A stretch of 64,000 nt of DNA from Chryseobacterium soli. GTDB taxonomy: Bacteria; Bacteroidota; Bacteroidia; Flavobacteriales; Weeksellaceae. Both the position numbers and the translations under genes were made by a program. Positions 18,043 through 26,495 of this stretch are shown here, piece after piece; position 1 is the stretch's first letter; each line of letters starts with the position of its first letter. The notes under the pieces are model-generated. The model was not told the DNA's origin, searched no databases, and saw nothing but the letters and a program-made list of their open reading frames with translations. Location of the stretch: the NCBI RefSeq assembly GCF_000737705.1, contig NZ_JPRH01000001.1, positions 744,001-808,000 of the forward strand, written 5' to 3'.

Positions 18043-18993
18043 GTGAAGTTCAGTAAAGAAATAAAAGCTGGTGTAATAGCACTTTTAGCCATTGTAGGTT
18101 TTGTGTTATTGTTTCAATTTATGAAAGGCAGAAGCCTTTTTACTACCGATAATATATTTTTCGCAAAATATGACAACGTAGAAGGATTAACGCAGTCTTC
18201 TCCGGTTTCTATCAATGGATTGAAAGTGGGGCAGGTTGATAAAATCATTCCGCAAACTACAAAAGAAGGTAAAATCCATTTTATTGTAAAAATTACGGTA
18301 GATAATAAATTTGAATTTTCAAAAAACTCTCCTCTTGAAATTTTCGAGCCTGGGCTGATGTCCGGTAAAGAAATGAGAATTAACCTGGTATACGGAGGTC
18401 AGACTGCAAAAGATGGTGATACCTTACTTGGAGCTTTCAAACTGGGAACATTGGGAAGTCTTTCTTCTCAGGTAGGTCCTGTTAAAGACCAGCTGCAATC
18501 TGTGTTACATCGTGTAGATTCTCTGATGGCTAATGCCAACATGATTGTAGATGGGCAGAACAGAGCTGAAATTAAAGCTTTGCTTTCCAATCTTAACAAA
18601 ACAGTTGGAGCATTGCAGACTACTGCAGGAAATGTAAACAGTCTGGTGGGTCATAATGATCCGAAGCTTCAAAAAGTACTGGATGATGCAAGTCTAACCA
18701 TGCAGAGTGGAAAAGTTACTTTAGATAAATACGGAAATTTAGCAGAAAGTATTGATACGAAAAAGCTGAATGCAACCATCGCCAACCTGGATGCTACGGT
18801 AGGAAAACTTAATCAGGTGATCGCCGGCGTTGACAATGGTCAGGGAAGCTTAGGTAAACTGATGAAAGACGAGCAGCTTTATAATAATTTAAATGCAGCA
18901 TCTACCAATCTGAATTCATTGATTGAAGATATGAAGGCGAATCCTAAAAGGTACATCAACTTCTCTGTCTTCGGTAAGAACAATAAAGACTAA
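18043..18993 (+). CDS. MlaD-family (MCE) lipid-transport protein
   Basis: A 316-residue protein with one N-terminal helix (about 8-24) and an MCE domain (about 35-115; YDNVEGLTQSSPVSINGLKVGQV is typical). A long helical region follows, 150-300, with heptad-like repeats. MCE proteins bind lipids in the periplasm and work with an MlaE permease. The start is GTG; the next ATG (18121) would remove the membrane anchor, so GTG is preferred. It lies 6 nt upstream of the Fe-S gene at 19000, although the functions look unrelated. Confidence 0.85.
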   Translation: MKFSKEIKAGVIALLAIVGFVLLFQFMKGRSLFTTDNIFFAKYDNVEGLTQSSPVSINGLKVGQVDKIIPQTTKEGKIHFIVKITVDNKFEFSKNSPLEIFEPGLMSGKEMRINLVYGGQTAKDGDTLLGAFKLGTLGSLSSQVGPVKDQLQSVLHRVDSLMANANMIVDGQNRAEIKALLSNLNKTVGALQTTAGNVNSLVGHNDPKLQKVLDDASLTMQSGKVTLDKYGNLAESIDTKKLNATIANLDATVGKLNQVIAGVDNGQGSLGKLMKDEQLYNNLNAASTNLNSLIEDMKANPKRYINFSVFGKNNKD

Positions 18994-18999
18994 TACCTT

Positions 19000-20331
19000 A
19001 TGCAGTATATCGATAATATTATTTTTCTGATTTTATTAGTTGCTGGGTTTGGGCTGTTTGCTAAGAGCCTGCAGAAGATATATAGAAATATCAGATTAGG
19101 AAGAGAAATTAATAGAAGCGACAGAAAACCTGAACGCTGGGAAACCATGGCAAGAGTAGCTATGGGACAAAGCAAGATGGTGAAACGTCCGGTTGCAGGA
19201 ATTCTGCACCTTTTCGTGTATGTCGGGTTTGTTATTATTAATATTGAACTTGTTGAAATTATTGTCGACGGAATATTCGGGACACACCGTTTCCTGTCTT
19301 CCATTTTCGGACATAGTTTTTATAACTTCTTCACTGCAACATTGGAAGTGCTGGCACTTCTTGTTGTGATTGGAGTAGTCGTGTTCTTTATCCGGAGAAA
19401 TTTTTACGGAGTTAAGAGATTAACGATGAAAGAACTTTTTGGATGGCCAAAACATGATGCCAACTGGATTCTTATCATAGAATTTGCCCTAATGATGGCG
19501 TTCTTCAAAATGAATGCTGCTGATTGGGTATTGCAGCAAAGAGGACTTCTTCCGGAACATGGAAGTTTTCCGATCAGCTCAATGATATTAGGTCCGATAT
19601 TTAATAGTTTTGGTGATAATTTCTTATTTTTTACAGAAAAAGCTGCATGGTGGTTCCACTTTGTGGGAATCCTTTTCTTCATGAATTATCTGTATTATTC
19701 AAAACATCTGCATATTATTTTGGCTTTCCCAAGTACATGGTATGCTAATCTTGAAAAGAAAGGAAAATTCAACAATTTAGAATCTGTAACCAAAGAAATT
19801 AAATTGATGATGGATCCGAATGCAGACCCTTATGCTGCTCCGGCAGAAGGAGCTGAAGCTGATGTTCCCTCTAAATTTGGTGCTGAAGATGTATTTGATC
19901 TCAATCAAGTGCAGTTGCTGAATGCCTATTCATGTACAGAATGTGGAAGATGTACTTCTGTATGTCCTGCAAATATTACAGGGAAGGAACTTTCTCCAAG
20001 ATTGATTTTAATGAAGACAAGAGACCGTTTGGAAGAAGTAGGAATGAATATCGACAAAAACGGAACATTCGTAGATGATGGCAGAAAACTGCTGAACGAT
20101 TATATCACAAAAGAAGAACTTTGGGCATGTACTACATGTAATGCCTGTACCGAGGCTTGTCCTATCTTGCTGGATCCGCTGTCTATCATTTTTGAGATGA
20201 GAAGATTCCTGGTGATGGAACAGTCTGCTGCGCCACAGGAACTGAATTTAATGATGACGAATGTCGAAAACAATGCTGCACCTTGGCAGTATAATCAGGC
20301 AGACCGTTTGAACTGGGCCAACGAAAATTAG
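19000..20331 (+). CDS. Membrane 4Fe-4S protein, EtfD/HdrD-like b-type cytochrome half
   Basis: A 443-residue protein. The first 250 residues hold about five helices (4-22, 66-90, 105-130, 150-170, 210-235) resembling the nitrate reductase gamma/cytochrome b-like membrane part, with His residues that could bind heme. The C-terminal half has two ferredoxin-like clusters, CTECGRCTSVCP (about 308-319) and CTTCNACTEACP (about 373-384). With the CCG-domain protein at 20410 it matches a two-gene version of the EtfD/EMO fusion that moves electrons from ETF to menaquinone. Other HdrD-type carriers remain possible. It follows the MlaD gene by 6 nt. Confidence 0.75.
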   Translation: MQYIDNIIFLILLVAGFGLFAKSLQKIYRNIRLGREINRSDRKPERWETMARVAMGQSKMVKRPVAGILHLFVYVGFVIINIELVEIIVDGIFGTHRFLSSIFGHSFYNFFTATLEVLALLVVIGVVVFFIRRNFYGVKRLTMKELFGWPKHDANWILIIEFALMMAFFKMNAADWVLQQRGLLPEHGSFPISSMILGPIFNSFGDNFLFFTEKAAWWFHFVGILFFMNYLYYSKHLHIILAFPSTWYANLEKKGKFNNLESVTKEIKLMMDPNADPYAAPAEGAEADVPSKFGAEDVFDLNQVQLLNAYSCTECGRCTSVCPANITGKELSPRLILMKTRDRLEEVGMNIDKNGTFVDDGRKLLNDYITKEELWACTTCNACTEACPILLDPLSIIFEMRRFLVMEQSAAPQELNLMMTNVENNAAPWQYNQADRLNWANEN

Positions 20332-20332
20332 T

Positions 20333-20387
20333 GTAACAATGTAAAATAATGTAACAATGTAGCAATCATTGGGAAACTGTTACATTG
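20333..20387. repeat. Intergenic GTAACAATGTA repeats
   Basis: GTAACAATGTA occurs twice (20333-20343, 20351-20361), and AATGTAACA (20348-20356) is inverted as TGTTACATT (20378-20386). The cluster fills the gap between the two Fe-S genes. Confidence 0.5.
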
Positions 20388-20409
20388 GCATATTGGTAAA
20401 TTTGAAGAA

Positions 20410-21195
20410 ATGGATTTCAATATAAAAACAATGGCAGAATATGCTGCCGAAGGAAAAGCACCTGAAGTTTTATTTTGGGTAGGTTGTGCAGGAAGTTTTG
20501 ACGACCGTGCTAAAAAAATCACAAAAGCATTTTGCAAGATACTTAATAAAATAGGGGTTGAATTTGCGGTGCTGGGACAGGAAGAAAGCTGTACCGGTGA
20601 TCCTGCAAAACGTGCAGGAAATGAATTTGTTTTTCAAATGATGGCATTAACGAATATTGAAGTCCTGAATGCCTATGAAGTAAAGAAAATCGTAACGGCT
20701 TGTCCTCACTGTTTTAATACATTGAAAAACGAATATCCAAGCTTAGGGGGACACTTTGATGTGGTACACCATACGCAGTTTCTTAAAACGTTAATGGAAG
20801 AGGGGAGATTGAAGATTGAAGGCGGCGCTTTCAAAGGAAAAAAGATTACTTTCCATGATCCATGCTACTTAGGAAGAGCTAATGGTGAATACGAGGCTCC
20901 TAGAATGCTTTTAGAGAAGCTTGATGCGGAGCTGGTAGAAATGAAAAGATGCAAGACCAATGGACTTTGCTGTGGCGCAGGAGGAGCACAGATGTTTAAA
21001 GAACCTGAAAAAGGAAATAAAGATATTAATATCGAAAGAACAGAGGAAGCTTTATCATTTGAACCTAAAGTCATTGCAACGGGATGCCCGTTCTGTAATA
21101 CCATGATGACGGATGGGGTAAAACATTTTAACAAAAATGAAGAGGTTGCTGTAAAAGATATCGTAGAGCTTCTTGCAGAAGCAGATGATTTGTAG
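20410..21195 (+). CDS. CCG-domain (Fe-S)-binding protein, HdrB/LutA-like
   Basis: A 261-residue soluble protein with two CCG (DUF224) domains: the first includes VGCAGSFDDRAK and CPHCFNTLKNEYP, the second has DPCYLGRANGEYEAPR and the signature CCGAGGAQMFKEPEKG, followed by ATGCPFCNTMM. CCG repeats bind unusual Fe-S clusters in heterodisulfide reductase HdrB, LutA and GlpC. It follows the membrane Fe-S gene by 78 nt containing a repeat; together they probably form one electron-transfer complex. A terminator at 21226 ends the unit. Confidence 0.8.
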   Translation: MDFNIKTMAEYAAEGKAPEVLFWVGCAGSFDDRAKKITKAFCKILNKIGVEFAVLGQEESCTGDPAKRAGNEFVFQMMALTNIEVLNAYEVKKIVTACPHCFNTLKNEYPSLGGHFDVVHHTQFLKTLMEEGRLKIEGGAFKGKKITFHDPCYLGRANGEYEAPRMLLEKLDAELVEMKRCKTNGLCCGAGGAQMFKEPEKGNKDINIERTEEALSFEPKVIATGCPFCNTMMTDGVKHFNKNEEVAVKDIVELLAEADDL

Positions 21196-21225
21196 AACAC
21201 GCACCCATAATAACATAAACTTTAA

Positions 21226-21249
21226 ACTCAGGCCTCAGCTTGGGTTTTT
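21226..21249 (+). terminator. Intrinsic terminator after the CCG gene
   Basis: ACTCAGGC / GCTTGGGT pair over 8 bp including two G-T wobbles, loop CTCA, and tail TTTTT. It begins 30 nt after the stop. Confidence 0.6.
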
Positions 21250-21303
21250 GTTTATCATAAACTCAGGAATATTTATTAATTTTATACTTTAAATTGTAAG
21301 GAT

Positions 21304-21792
21304 ATGAAAATTGAAGAATCAAATATAGTAGAAACCAACGACTACAGAGTCATTATATACCCGGCTTCAAGACCTTTGGAAACCAAAGAAGCCAAAGTAA
21401 TAACAGAAAAATTATATGATTTTCTGGCCGGTTGGGCAGCACACGGAAAACCTCTTTCTTCATCTTTTAAGATTGAGAAAAATCAATTCATCATCATCTG
21501 TGTAGATGAAGAGAAAGAAATGGCCTCCGGATGCAGTATCGATGCATTAGGGAAGATCATGAGAGAAATTGATGCGGAATATCAACTGGGACTTTTCGAC
21601 AGAATGAAAGCCAGTTTTGTAGAAGATGGAACCGTAAAGACCTTGAAACTACAGGAATTTAAATCAAAACTAAGAAGCGGAGAATTATCAAAAGAAATTG
21701 AGGTTTTTGATTTCTCTAAAAATACCTATCTGGAATTTTTAAGCAACTTTTTACTACCGTTCGGGAGAAGCTGGGCAGCAGGAATTGCTTAA
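21304..21792 (+). CDS. Conserved hypothetical protein, about 162 residues
   Basis: A soluble 162-residue protein with no signal or membrane helix. Similar flavobacterial proteins are, as far as I recall, sometimes labelled 'ABC transporter ATPase', but I see no Walker A, Walker B or LSGGQ motif and it is too short, so that label should not be trusted. Notable segments are VIIYPASRPL, DFLAGWAAHGKPLSSSF and the acidic ICVDEEKEMASGCSID containing the only Cys residues. It stands alone between terminated and convergent genes. Confidence 0.75.
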   Translation: MKIEESNIVETNDYRVIIYPASRPLETKEAKVITEKLYDFLAGWAAHGKPLSSSFKIEKNQFIIICVDEEKEMASGCSIDALGKIMREIDAEYQLGLFDRMKASFVEDGTVKTLKLQEFKSKLRSGELSKEIEVFDFSKNTYLEFLSNFLLPFGRSWAAGIA

Positions 21793-21818
21793 TTAGGATA
21801 TCACAATATTACAAATAA

Positions 21819-22427
21819 TCAGAACTTTAGATTGAAGCCTTCAGGTAGTTTTTTGTTGAAAACTGTTTTTGTAAAGTCTTCAATATAAGGTTCTTTTTGT
21901 TTAATGACCTTACAGGGATTTCCAACAGCTATGGAATTGGACGGAATATCTTTTGTTACGATAGAACCGGCTCCAATCACTACATTATCACCTATTGTTA
22001 CACCTGGAAGAATTACAGAATTTGTCCCTACAAATACATTATTTCCAATAACAATCGGCGGAGCCTGATCATGAATGCTGTGATCATTATGGTTGTGGTT
22101 GGAAGAAATAAGAGAGGTTCCGGCTCCGAAACCAACATTACTTCCGATAATAATACCATTATTAGCCTGAATATAAATATTGGGATTATCTCCGGGATCA
22201 CATAAAATCCCCTTTTTAATTTTTTTATAGTTTCTGATTTCAGAAGTAAAATGTACCGGCCACGGAACCTTTCCGTTAATCCTCAAAAATTTTTGCGGCA
22301 ATGTATATTGAAAAAAAAGAGCATGGGGAATCAGATATTCATACTTCTGGCGGTAAAATTCCGGATAGAAAAAGTTATTAATTCTATTAAATATCTGATA
22401 CTCAATAAATTTTTTAATTGGATTCAT
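21819..22427 (-). CDS. Hexapeptide-repeat acyl/acetyltransferase
   Basis: A 202-residue left-handed beta-helix enzyme. Repeated [IV]G-x-x-x-x triplets run from about residue 85 to 185 (IGSNVGFGAG, IGNNVFVGTNSVILPG, IGDNVVIGAGSIVTKD), ending in the common IAVGNPCKVIK. The central NHNHNDHSIHDQAPP contains the likely catalytic His residues. The LacA/maltose-acetyltransferase type usually acetylates sugars. Its start overlaps the flippase gene by 14 nt, so it very likely modifies the glycan that flippase exports. Confidence 0.85.
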   Translation of the reverse strand: MNPIKKFIEYQIFNRINNFFYPEFYRQKYEYLIPHALFFQYTLPQKFLRINGKVPWPVHFTSEIRNYKKIKKGILCDPGDNPNIYIQANNGIIIGSNVGFGAGTSLISSNHNHNDHSIHDQAPPIVIGNNVFVGTNSVILPGVTIGDNVVIGAGSIVTKDIPSNSIAVGNPCKVIKQKEPYIEDFTKTVFNKKLPEGFNLKF

Positions 22428-23649
22428 TTTTCTTCAAAATAAGCATGATGTAAAAATACAAAAATCCATAGCCTAAGAACAAGAACAGAGAAAAAATACC
22501 CACCAAATAGGTAATCCCTTGTTCTTTCCCGATAAAAATTGCTGCAATATTGGCGAGGAAAAGATAAATATTAAATAATAAAGCAACATTGTTCCTTTTC
22601 AGGATGGTGAGAATATCGGCAATGGGATTAATAAGACTTCGGGTAAGATAGCCAAAAGACATTAAAAAGATAAAAAGTCCCAGATGTTCCCAATTCTTAT
22701 TAAAGAAAAGTTGTAAGATTGGAATTCCGACTACATTGATGAGAACATAAAAAGAAAAAATAATGTAAAAGTTTAAAAGGCTCATCTTTTTAGTATAAGC
22801 AAACAGTTCCTGACTACTGTTGGCTCCGGAATTGTTTATTTCAGCAGCTTTTGGGTAATAAACTGTTGCTATGGAAGAGGAGATTAAAAGTAAAGGAACT
22901 GACATTATTTTTACTGCTAAAGAGTATTCTCCTAAAAGCGAACTCGCAAAATATAAGGAAATAAGTATCGGCATCAGGTTATTTCCAAGAGCATTGATAA
23001 GGGTAGATGGATAGCTGTATTTAAAGAGTTCCGGCCGTTTTTTTGCATTTTCAAAATACCTATTAAAGTCAGGAGCGGAAAAATATTTTTTTGAATAATA
23101 GATTGCTGCTATAAATGCAGCGGCATATCCTATTAAACTTCCGATAACAAGACCATCTTCTACCTTTATGAATACAAAAAGAACCTGAAACAGAAAACTC
23201 ACTACTGAATCAATCAAAGTAAGAATAGAGATATGCTTAAAAAGCTTCTTTTTAGCCAGTAAAAATTTTGCATTATTAGTGAATAGAAAGAGATAACCGG
23301 AAAAAATTCCCAACAGCAAAATATGTTTTGGAATGTTAAAAGGGATGAATACCAAAAGAAAAGAAACAAGCATTACCCCGATACAGATGATGCTGGAAGC
23401 ACTGAAGTTATTATTCACATCCGTTTCGTTTCCTTCAAGAACGATCAAATGCTCTTGTGCAAGACTCAGCAGAACACCGAATATACTTGTGATACTTAAA
23501 TAGATACTGAAAACACCATATTCAGATGACCCATAATATTTTGCAAGAAGAAGCCCGCCTATCACCAAAACAAATTTTGAAATAAAGTTTCCCTTAAAGA
23601 TCGTTGTGATGTGGCTGCTGTTTATTCTTTTGAGTTTGTTTAAAAACAT
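22414..23649 (-). CDS. Wzx-like polysaccharide flippase
   Basis: A 411-residue polytopic protein with roughly 12 hydrophobic helices, Lys-rich loops, and the opening GNFISKFVLVIGGLLLAKYYGSSEYG split by its first helix, typical of the MATE/MOP flippase superfamily. It would move lipid-linked oligosaccharides across the inner membrane. It overlaps the acetyltransferase gene; a sugar transferase that could start the same glycan is encoded at 451-1821. The cluster is only two genes, so the remaining glycosyltransferases must be elsewhere. Confidence 0.82.
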   Translation of the reverse strand: MFLNKLKRINSSHITTIFKGNFISKFVLVIGGLLLAKYYGSSEYGVFSIYLSITSIFGVLLSLAQEHLIVLEGNETDVNNNFSASSIICIGVMLVSFLLVFIPFNIPKHILLLGIFSGYLFLFTNNAKFLLAKKKLFKHISILTLIDSVVSFLFQVLFVFIKVEDGLVIGSLIGYAAAFIAAIYYSKKYFSAPDFNRYFENAKKRPELFKYSYPSTLINALGNNLMPILISLYFASSLLGEYSLAVKIMSVPLLLISSSIATVYYPKAAEINNSGANSSQELFAYTKKMSLLNFYIIFSFYVLINVVGIPILQLFFNKNWEHLGLFIFLMSFGYLTRSLINPIADILTILKRNNVALLFNIYLFLANIAAIFIGKEQGITYLVGIFSLFLFLGYGFLYFYIMLILKKNESN

Positions 23650-23681
23650 GCTAAAATATTACAAGAACAAATATATAATTA

Positions 23682-23689
23682 TACATTTG
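23682..23689 (+). promoter_or_regulatory. -7 element upstream of the lipoprotein gene at 23721
   Basis: TACATTTG fits TAnnTTTG; predicted RNA start near 23696 gives a leader of about 25 nt. It lies in the divergent gap with the flippase gene. Confidence 0.45.
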
Positions 23690-23720
23690 CATAAAAAAGA
23701 GTATTGAAAAATAGTAACAG

Positions 23721-24245
23721 ATGAAATTTACCTTAAATCAAATTTTTACCCTTAAGCTGATTGCCGTACTTTGTCTGCTTTTTTCCTGCACAAGAGATGA
23801 CGATTCTATACAAAGAATCGATCAGATCATGAACATTTATATAAAAAACAGTGCCGGACAGGATTTGCTTAACAGTAATAAAGCAGGATCTTTTATCGGA
23901 TATTCTGTAAATGATCAGAATGGAACCAGCGATGTTGCTCCCGTGAGCATACCGCTTAGGATGACGACAGATTCGCTGTATTATATGGAATACATTGCAG
24001 GAGCCAAAAGGGTAACGCTGGATTCGGTAAGCCCGGAAAACAGAACGTACCGCTCCAATATGGTACTTTCTTTAAGAAGAACTATCAACAATGTGACGGA
24101 TACGATTAATGATACGATGGAAATTCAGTACCGTTGGACCCCGGCAGTATTTCAGGTTTCGAAGGTAATTTATAACGGTCAGGTAAAATTTACCAAGGAA
24201 GCAGATGCTCCGAATTCCATAAATACAGTTACTATCATAAAATAG
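23721..24245 (+). CDS. Putative lipoprotein, unknown function
   Basis: A 174-residue protein with a lipoprotein signal peptide ending in LLFSC (Cys at about 23) followed by Thr-Arg-Asp-Asp-Asp; Asp or charged residues after the Cys are common in surface-exposed Bacteroidota lipoproteins. The mature part is predicted to be mostly beta strand, with LSLRRTINNVTDTINDTMEI. I recognise no domain. It ends 67 nt upstream of serS and might be co-transcribed with it. Confidence 0.7.
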   Translation: MKFTLNQIFTLKLIAVLCLLFSCTRDDDSIQRIDQIMNIYIKNSAGQDLLNSNKAGSFIGYSVNDQNGTSDVAPVSIPLRMTTDSLYYMEYIAGAKRVTLDSVSPENRTYRSNMVLSLRRTINNVTDTINDTMEIQYRWTPAVFQVSKVIYNGQVKFTKEADAPNSINTVTIIK

Positions 24246-24280
24246 TTTTAAATTTGTACAATAGTTAGCTTAGTTTTAAG

Positions 24281-24306
24281 TTTAACATCTAATATTTAAC
24301 ATCTAA
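24281..24306 (+). repeat. Tandem 12-bp direct repeat upstream of serS
   Basis: TTTAACATCTAA occurs at 24281-24292 and again at 24295-24306, ending 6 nt before the serS start codon. Confidence 0.6.
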
Positions 24307-24312
24307 AATAAA

Positions 24313-25581
24313 ATGTTACAAGTCAATTTTTTGCGTGACCATAAGGAACGCGTTTTAGAAGGTCTTAAAAAAAGACAATTCAAAAATCTTGAGTTGGTGG
24401 ACGATGCGATCGCTGCTGACGACGAAAGAAAAAAGATTCAGTTTGAATTGGATTCCCAACTTTCCGAAATCAATAAAATCTCCAAAGAAATTGGAATTTT
24501 AATGAAAGAAGGAAAAAAAGAAGAAGCAGAATCCTCAAAATCTAAAACCGCACAGTTCAAAGAGTCGAGTAAAGAATTGGAAGGCCAGCTGGCAGCATTA
24601 GAAACACAGCTGCTTCACATTTTGTATCAGATTCCGAATATTCCCAATGAATTGGTTAAAAGCGGTGCTTCAGCGGATGATAATGAGATTATTTATCAGT
24701 CTCATGACGTAGAAGGTCTTGGAGAAGGAGCAATTCCTCACTGGGAGCTTGCCAAGAAGTACAACCTGATCGATTTTGAACTGGGAGTAAAAATTGCAGG
24801 AGCCGGTTTTCCTGTTTATCTAGGAAAAGGAGCAAGATTGCAGAGAGCTTTAGTGCAGTATTTCCTTGATAAAAATGTGGAGAAAGGATACATGGAAGTG
24901 AATCCTCCTCATGTAGTGAACGAAGCTTCAGGTTTTGGAACAGGACAATTGCCGGATAAAGAAGGGCAGATGTATTATATCAATGAAGATAAATTATTCC
25001 TGATTCCTACGGCAGAAGTTCCGGTAACTAACTTATACCGTGATGTTTTATTGAATGAAAAAGATCTTCCGATTAAAAATACAGCTTTTTCTCAGTGCTA
25101 CAGAAGAGAGGCGGGAAGTTACGGAGCTCATGTAAGAGGACTGAACCGTCTTCACCAGTTTGAGAAAGTAGAGATTGTAAGAATCGAGAAACCTGAAAAC
25201 TCGTATGCTGTACTGGAAGAAATGGTAGAGCATATTAAAGAGATTTTAACAGATCTTGAACTTCCTTACCGTGTATTAAGACTATGTGGTGGAGATACAG
25301 GTTTTGGAGCGGCTATGACCTACGATTTTGAAGTATGGAGTGCTGCTCAGGAAATGTGGCTGGAAGTAAGCTCTGTCTCTAATTTTGAAACATTCCAGGC
25401 CAATCGTTTGAAATGTCGTTATAAAACAGACGGTAAATCTCAGCTTGTACATACCTTAAATGGTTCTGCAATGGCATTGCCAAGAATTATGGCAGCGCTT
25501 CTTGAGAATAATCAGACCGAAGAAGGAATTAAGCTTCCTAAAAAGGTAGCTGAATACGCAAGGTTTGATATCATCAACTAG
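24313..25581 (+). CDS. serS: Seryl-tRNA synthetase
   Basis: A 422-residue class II synthetase that charges tRNA-Ser. The N-terminal coiled-coil arm that grips the tRNA long variable loop spans about 30-100. The catalytic core shows motif 2 (TAFSQCYRREAGSYG, about 257-271) and motif 3 (LNGSAMALPRIMAALLENNQ, near residue 377). Length is standard. The stop is TAG, which shows that UAG is read as stop in this organism. A hairpin follows immediately downstream. Confidence 0.97.
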   Translation: MLQVNFLRDHKERVLEGLKKRQFKNLELVDDAIAADDERKKIQFELDSQLSEINKISKEIGILMKEGKKEEAESSKSKTAQFKESSKELEGQLAALETQLLHILYQIPNIPNELVKSGASADDNEIIYQSHDVEGLGEGAIPHWELAKKYNLIDFELGVKIAGAGFPVYLGKGARLQRALVQYFLDKNVEKGYMEVNPPHVVNEASGFGTGQLPDKEGQMYYINEDKLFLIPTAEVPVTNLYRDVLLNEKDLPIKNTAFSQCYRREAGSYGAHVRGLNRLHQFEKVEIVRIEKPENSYAVLEEMVEHIKEILTDLELPYRVLRLCGGDTGFGAAMTYDFEVWSAAQEMWLEVSSVSNFETFQANRLKCRYKTDGKSQLVHTLNGSAMALPRIMAALLENNQTEEGIKLPKKVAEYARFDIIN

Positions 25582-25600
25582 AAAATAGTAACTTTATAAA

Positions 25601-25631
25601 AATGCCCCTTTCGACTATCGGAAGGGGCATT
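25601..25631. terminator. Bidirectional terminator between serS and the lipoprotein gene
   Basis: AATGCCCCTT / AAGGGGCATT, 10-bp stem, 11-nt loop, with ATTTTTTTA on the plus side and TTTTTATAAAG on the minus side. It sits between convergent genes and can serve both. Confidence 0.85.
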
Positions 25632-25637
25632 ATTTTT

Positions 25638-26390
25638 TTATTCTGTAACGATGATTATTTTCTGGTCTGCATTTTTGTATTTGGCTTCTTTGTCATATAA
25701 GGCCTTAAGGTCATATTCAATCCTTACAGAGTGATCGTCGATCTGTTTCAGCCAGTCGTGCTTTCCGGTAATTGATTTTATTTTATTCTCAAATTTCAGG
25801 GTGGTGCCTACCTTTTTGAAAAACATCATCATCATTCCTTCTGTTTTTCCACTTTCTTCGTCTAATTTTTCCTCAGGTGAGGTTTTGGAATCCAGTGCTT
25901 TTTGAATGTTTTTAAGATTAAAATCCCGGGTATCAATTGTTAATGTTTTGCCATCCCAATCGTTAAACAGATTTTGCTCCAGAGGAAGTTTTTCCTGTTT
26001 CATAAACTCTTTTAAGGATTTAAAATCAGCTTTTGTGAAATGTTCCAGCTTTAAAGCAAATCCGGCAGGGTGGTTATTTTCCTTACTGGATTTCAGGAAA
26101 ATCTTTTTCATGATTCTGATGGAATCCGGATCATTGGTCTTTAATTTCATTTCTTTTTTTTCCAGTTCATACAGGTTAGTCCATACAGTAGGGATCTTAT
26201 CTAGATCAGTGAATTCTTTTTGCTGTAATGAATCCGGAGTCATTGCCCTCATTTCGGCCATAAATTCCCGAATGTCGACATCCGTTACAGAAGTTGATGC
26301 AGCATCTTTATGATAGACGATCTCTGAATTAATAGTGCAGGAATGCAATACAAGAAAACTAATGAAAAATAGAAAAAAGTTTTTATACAT
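25638..26390 (-). CDS. Putative lipoprotein, unknown function
   Basis: A 250-residue protein with a lipoprotein signal peptide (MYKNFFLFFISFLVLHSC, Cys at 18) and a highly charged Lys/Glu/Asp-rich mature part. The segment IRIMKKIFLKSSKENN and the C-terminal VRIEYDLKALYDKEAKY show no motif I recognise. It stands between terminators and a repeat-like gap. The N-terminal VYHKDAASTSVTDVD suggests a short linker. No function assigned. Confidence 0.7.
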   Translation of the reverse strand: MYKNFFLFFISFLVLHSCTINSEIVYHKDAASTSVTDVDIREFMAEMRAMTPDSLQQKEFTDLDKIPTVWTNLYELEKKEMKLKTNDPDSIRIMKKIFLKSSKENNHPAGFALKLEHFTKADFKSLKEFMKQEKLPLEQNLFNDWDGKTLTIDTRDFNLKNIQKALDSKTSPEEKLDEESGKTEGMMMMFFKKVGTTLKFENKIKSITGKHDWLKQIDDHSVRIEYDLKALYDKEAKYKNADQKIIIVTE

Positions 26391-26453
26391 GGTTTTAATT
26401 AAGTAATAGTAGAATCCTGAATACCAGATGATAACAATGATTCATAATTGCCG

Positions 26454-26478
26454 TCTGAAATCTAGCTTCTGAAATCTA
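26454..26478. repeat. 11-bp direct repeat between genes
   Basis: TCTGAAATCTA at 26454-26464 and 26468-26478, followed by degenerate AATCTAACATTCAATCTAA. It resembles the ATCTAA-containing repeat upstream of serS. Confidence 0.5.
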
Positions 26479-26495
26479 AAAATCTAACATTCAAT

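Noticed and set aside
20333..20361. CRISPR-like array
   Set aside because: Only two 11-bp units with no spacers of constant length and no cas genes.
21304..21792. ABC transporter ATPase
   Set aside because: No Walker or signature motif and the protein is only 162 residues.
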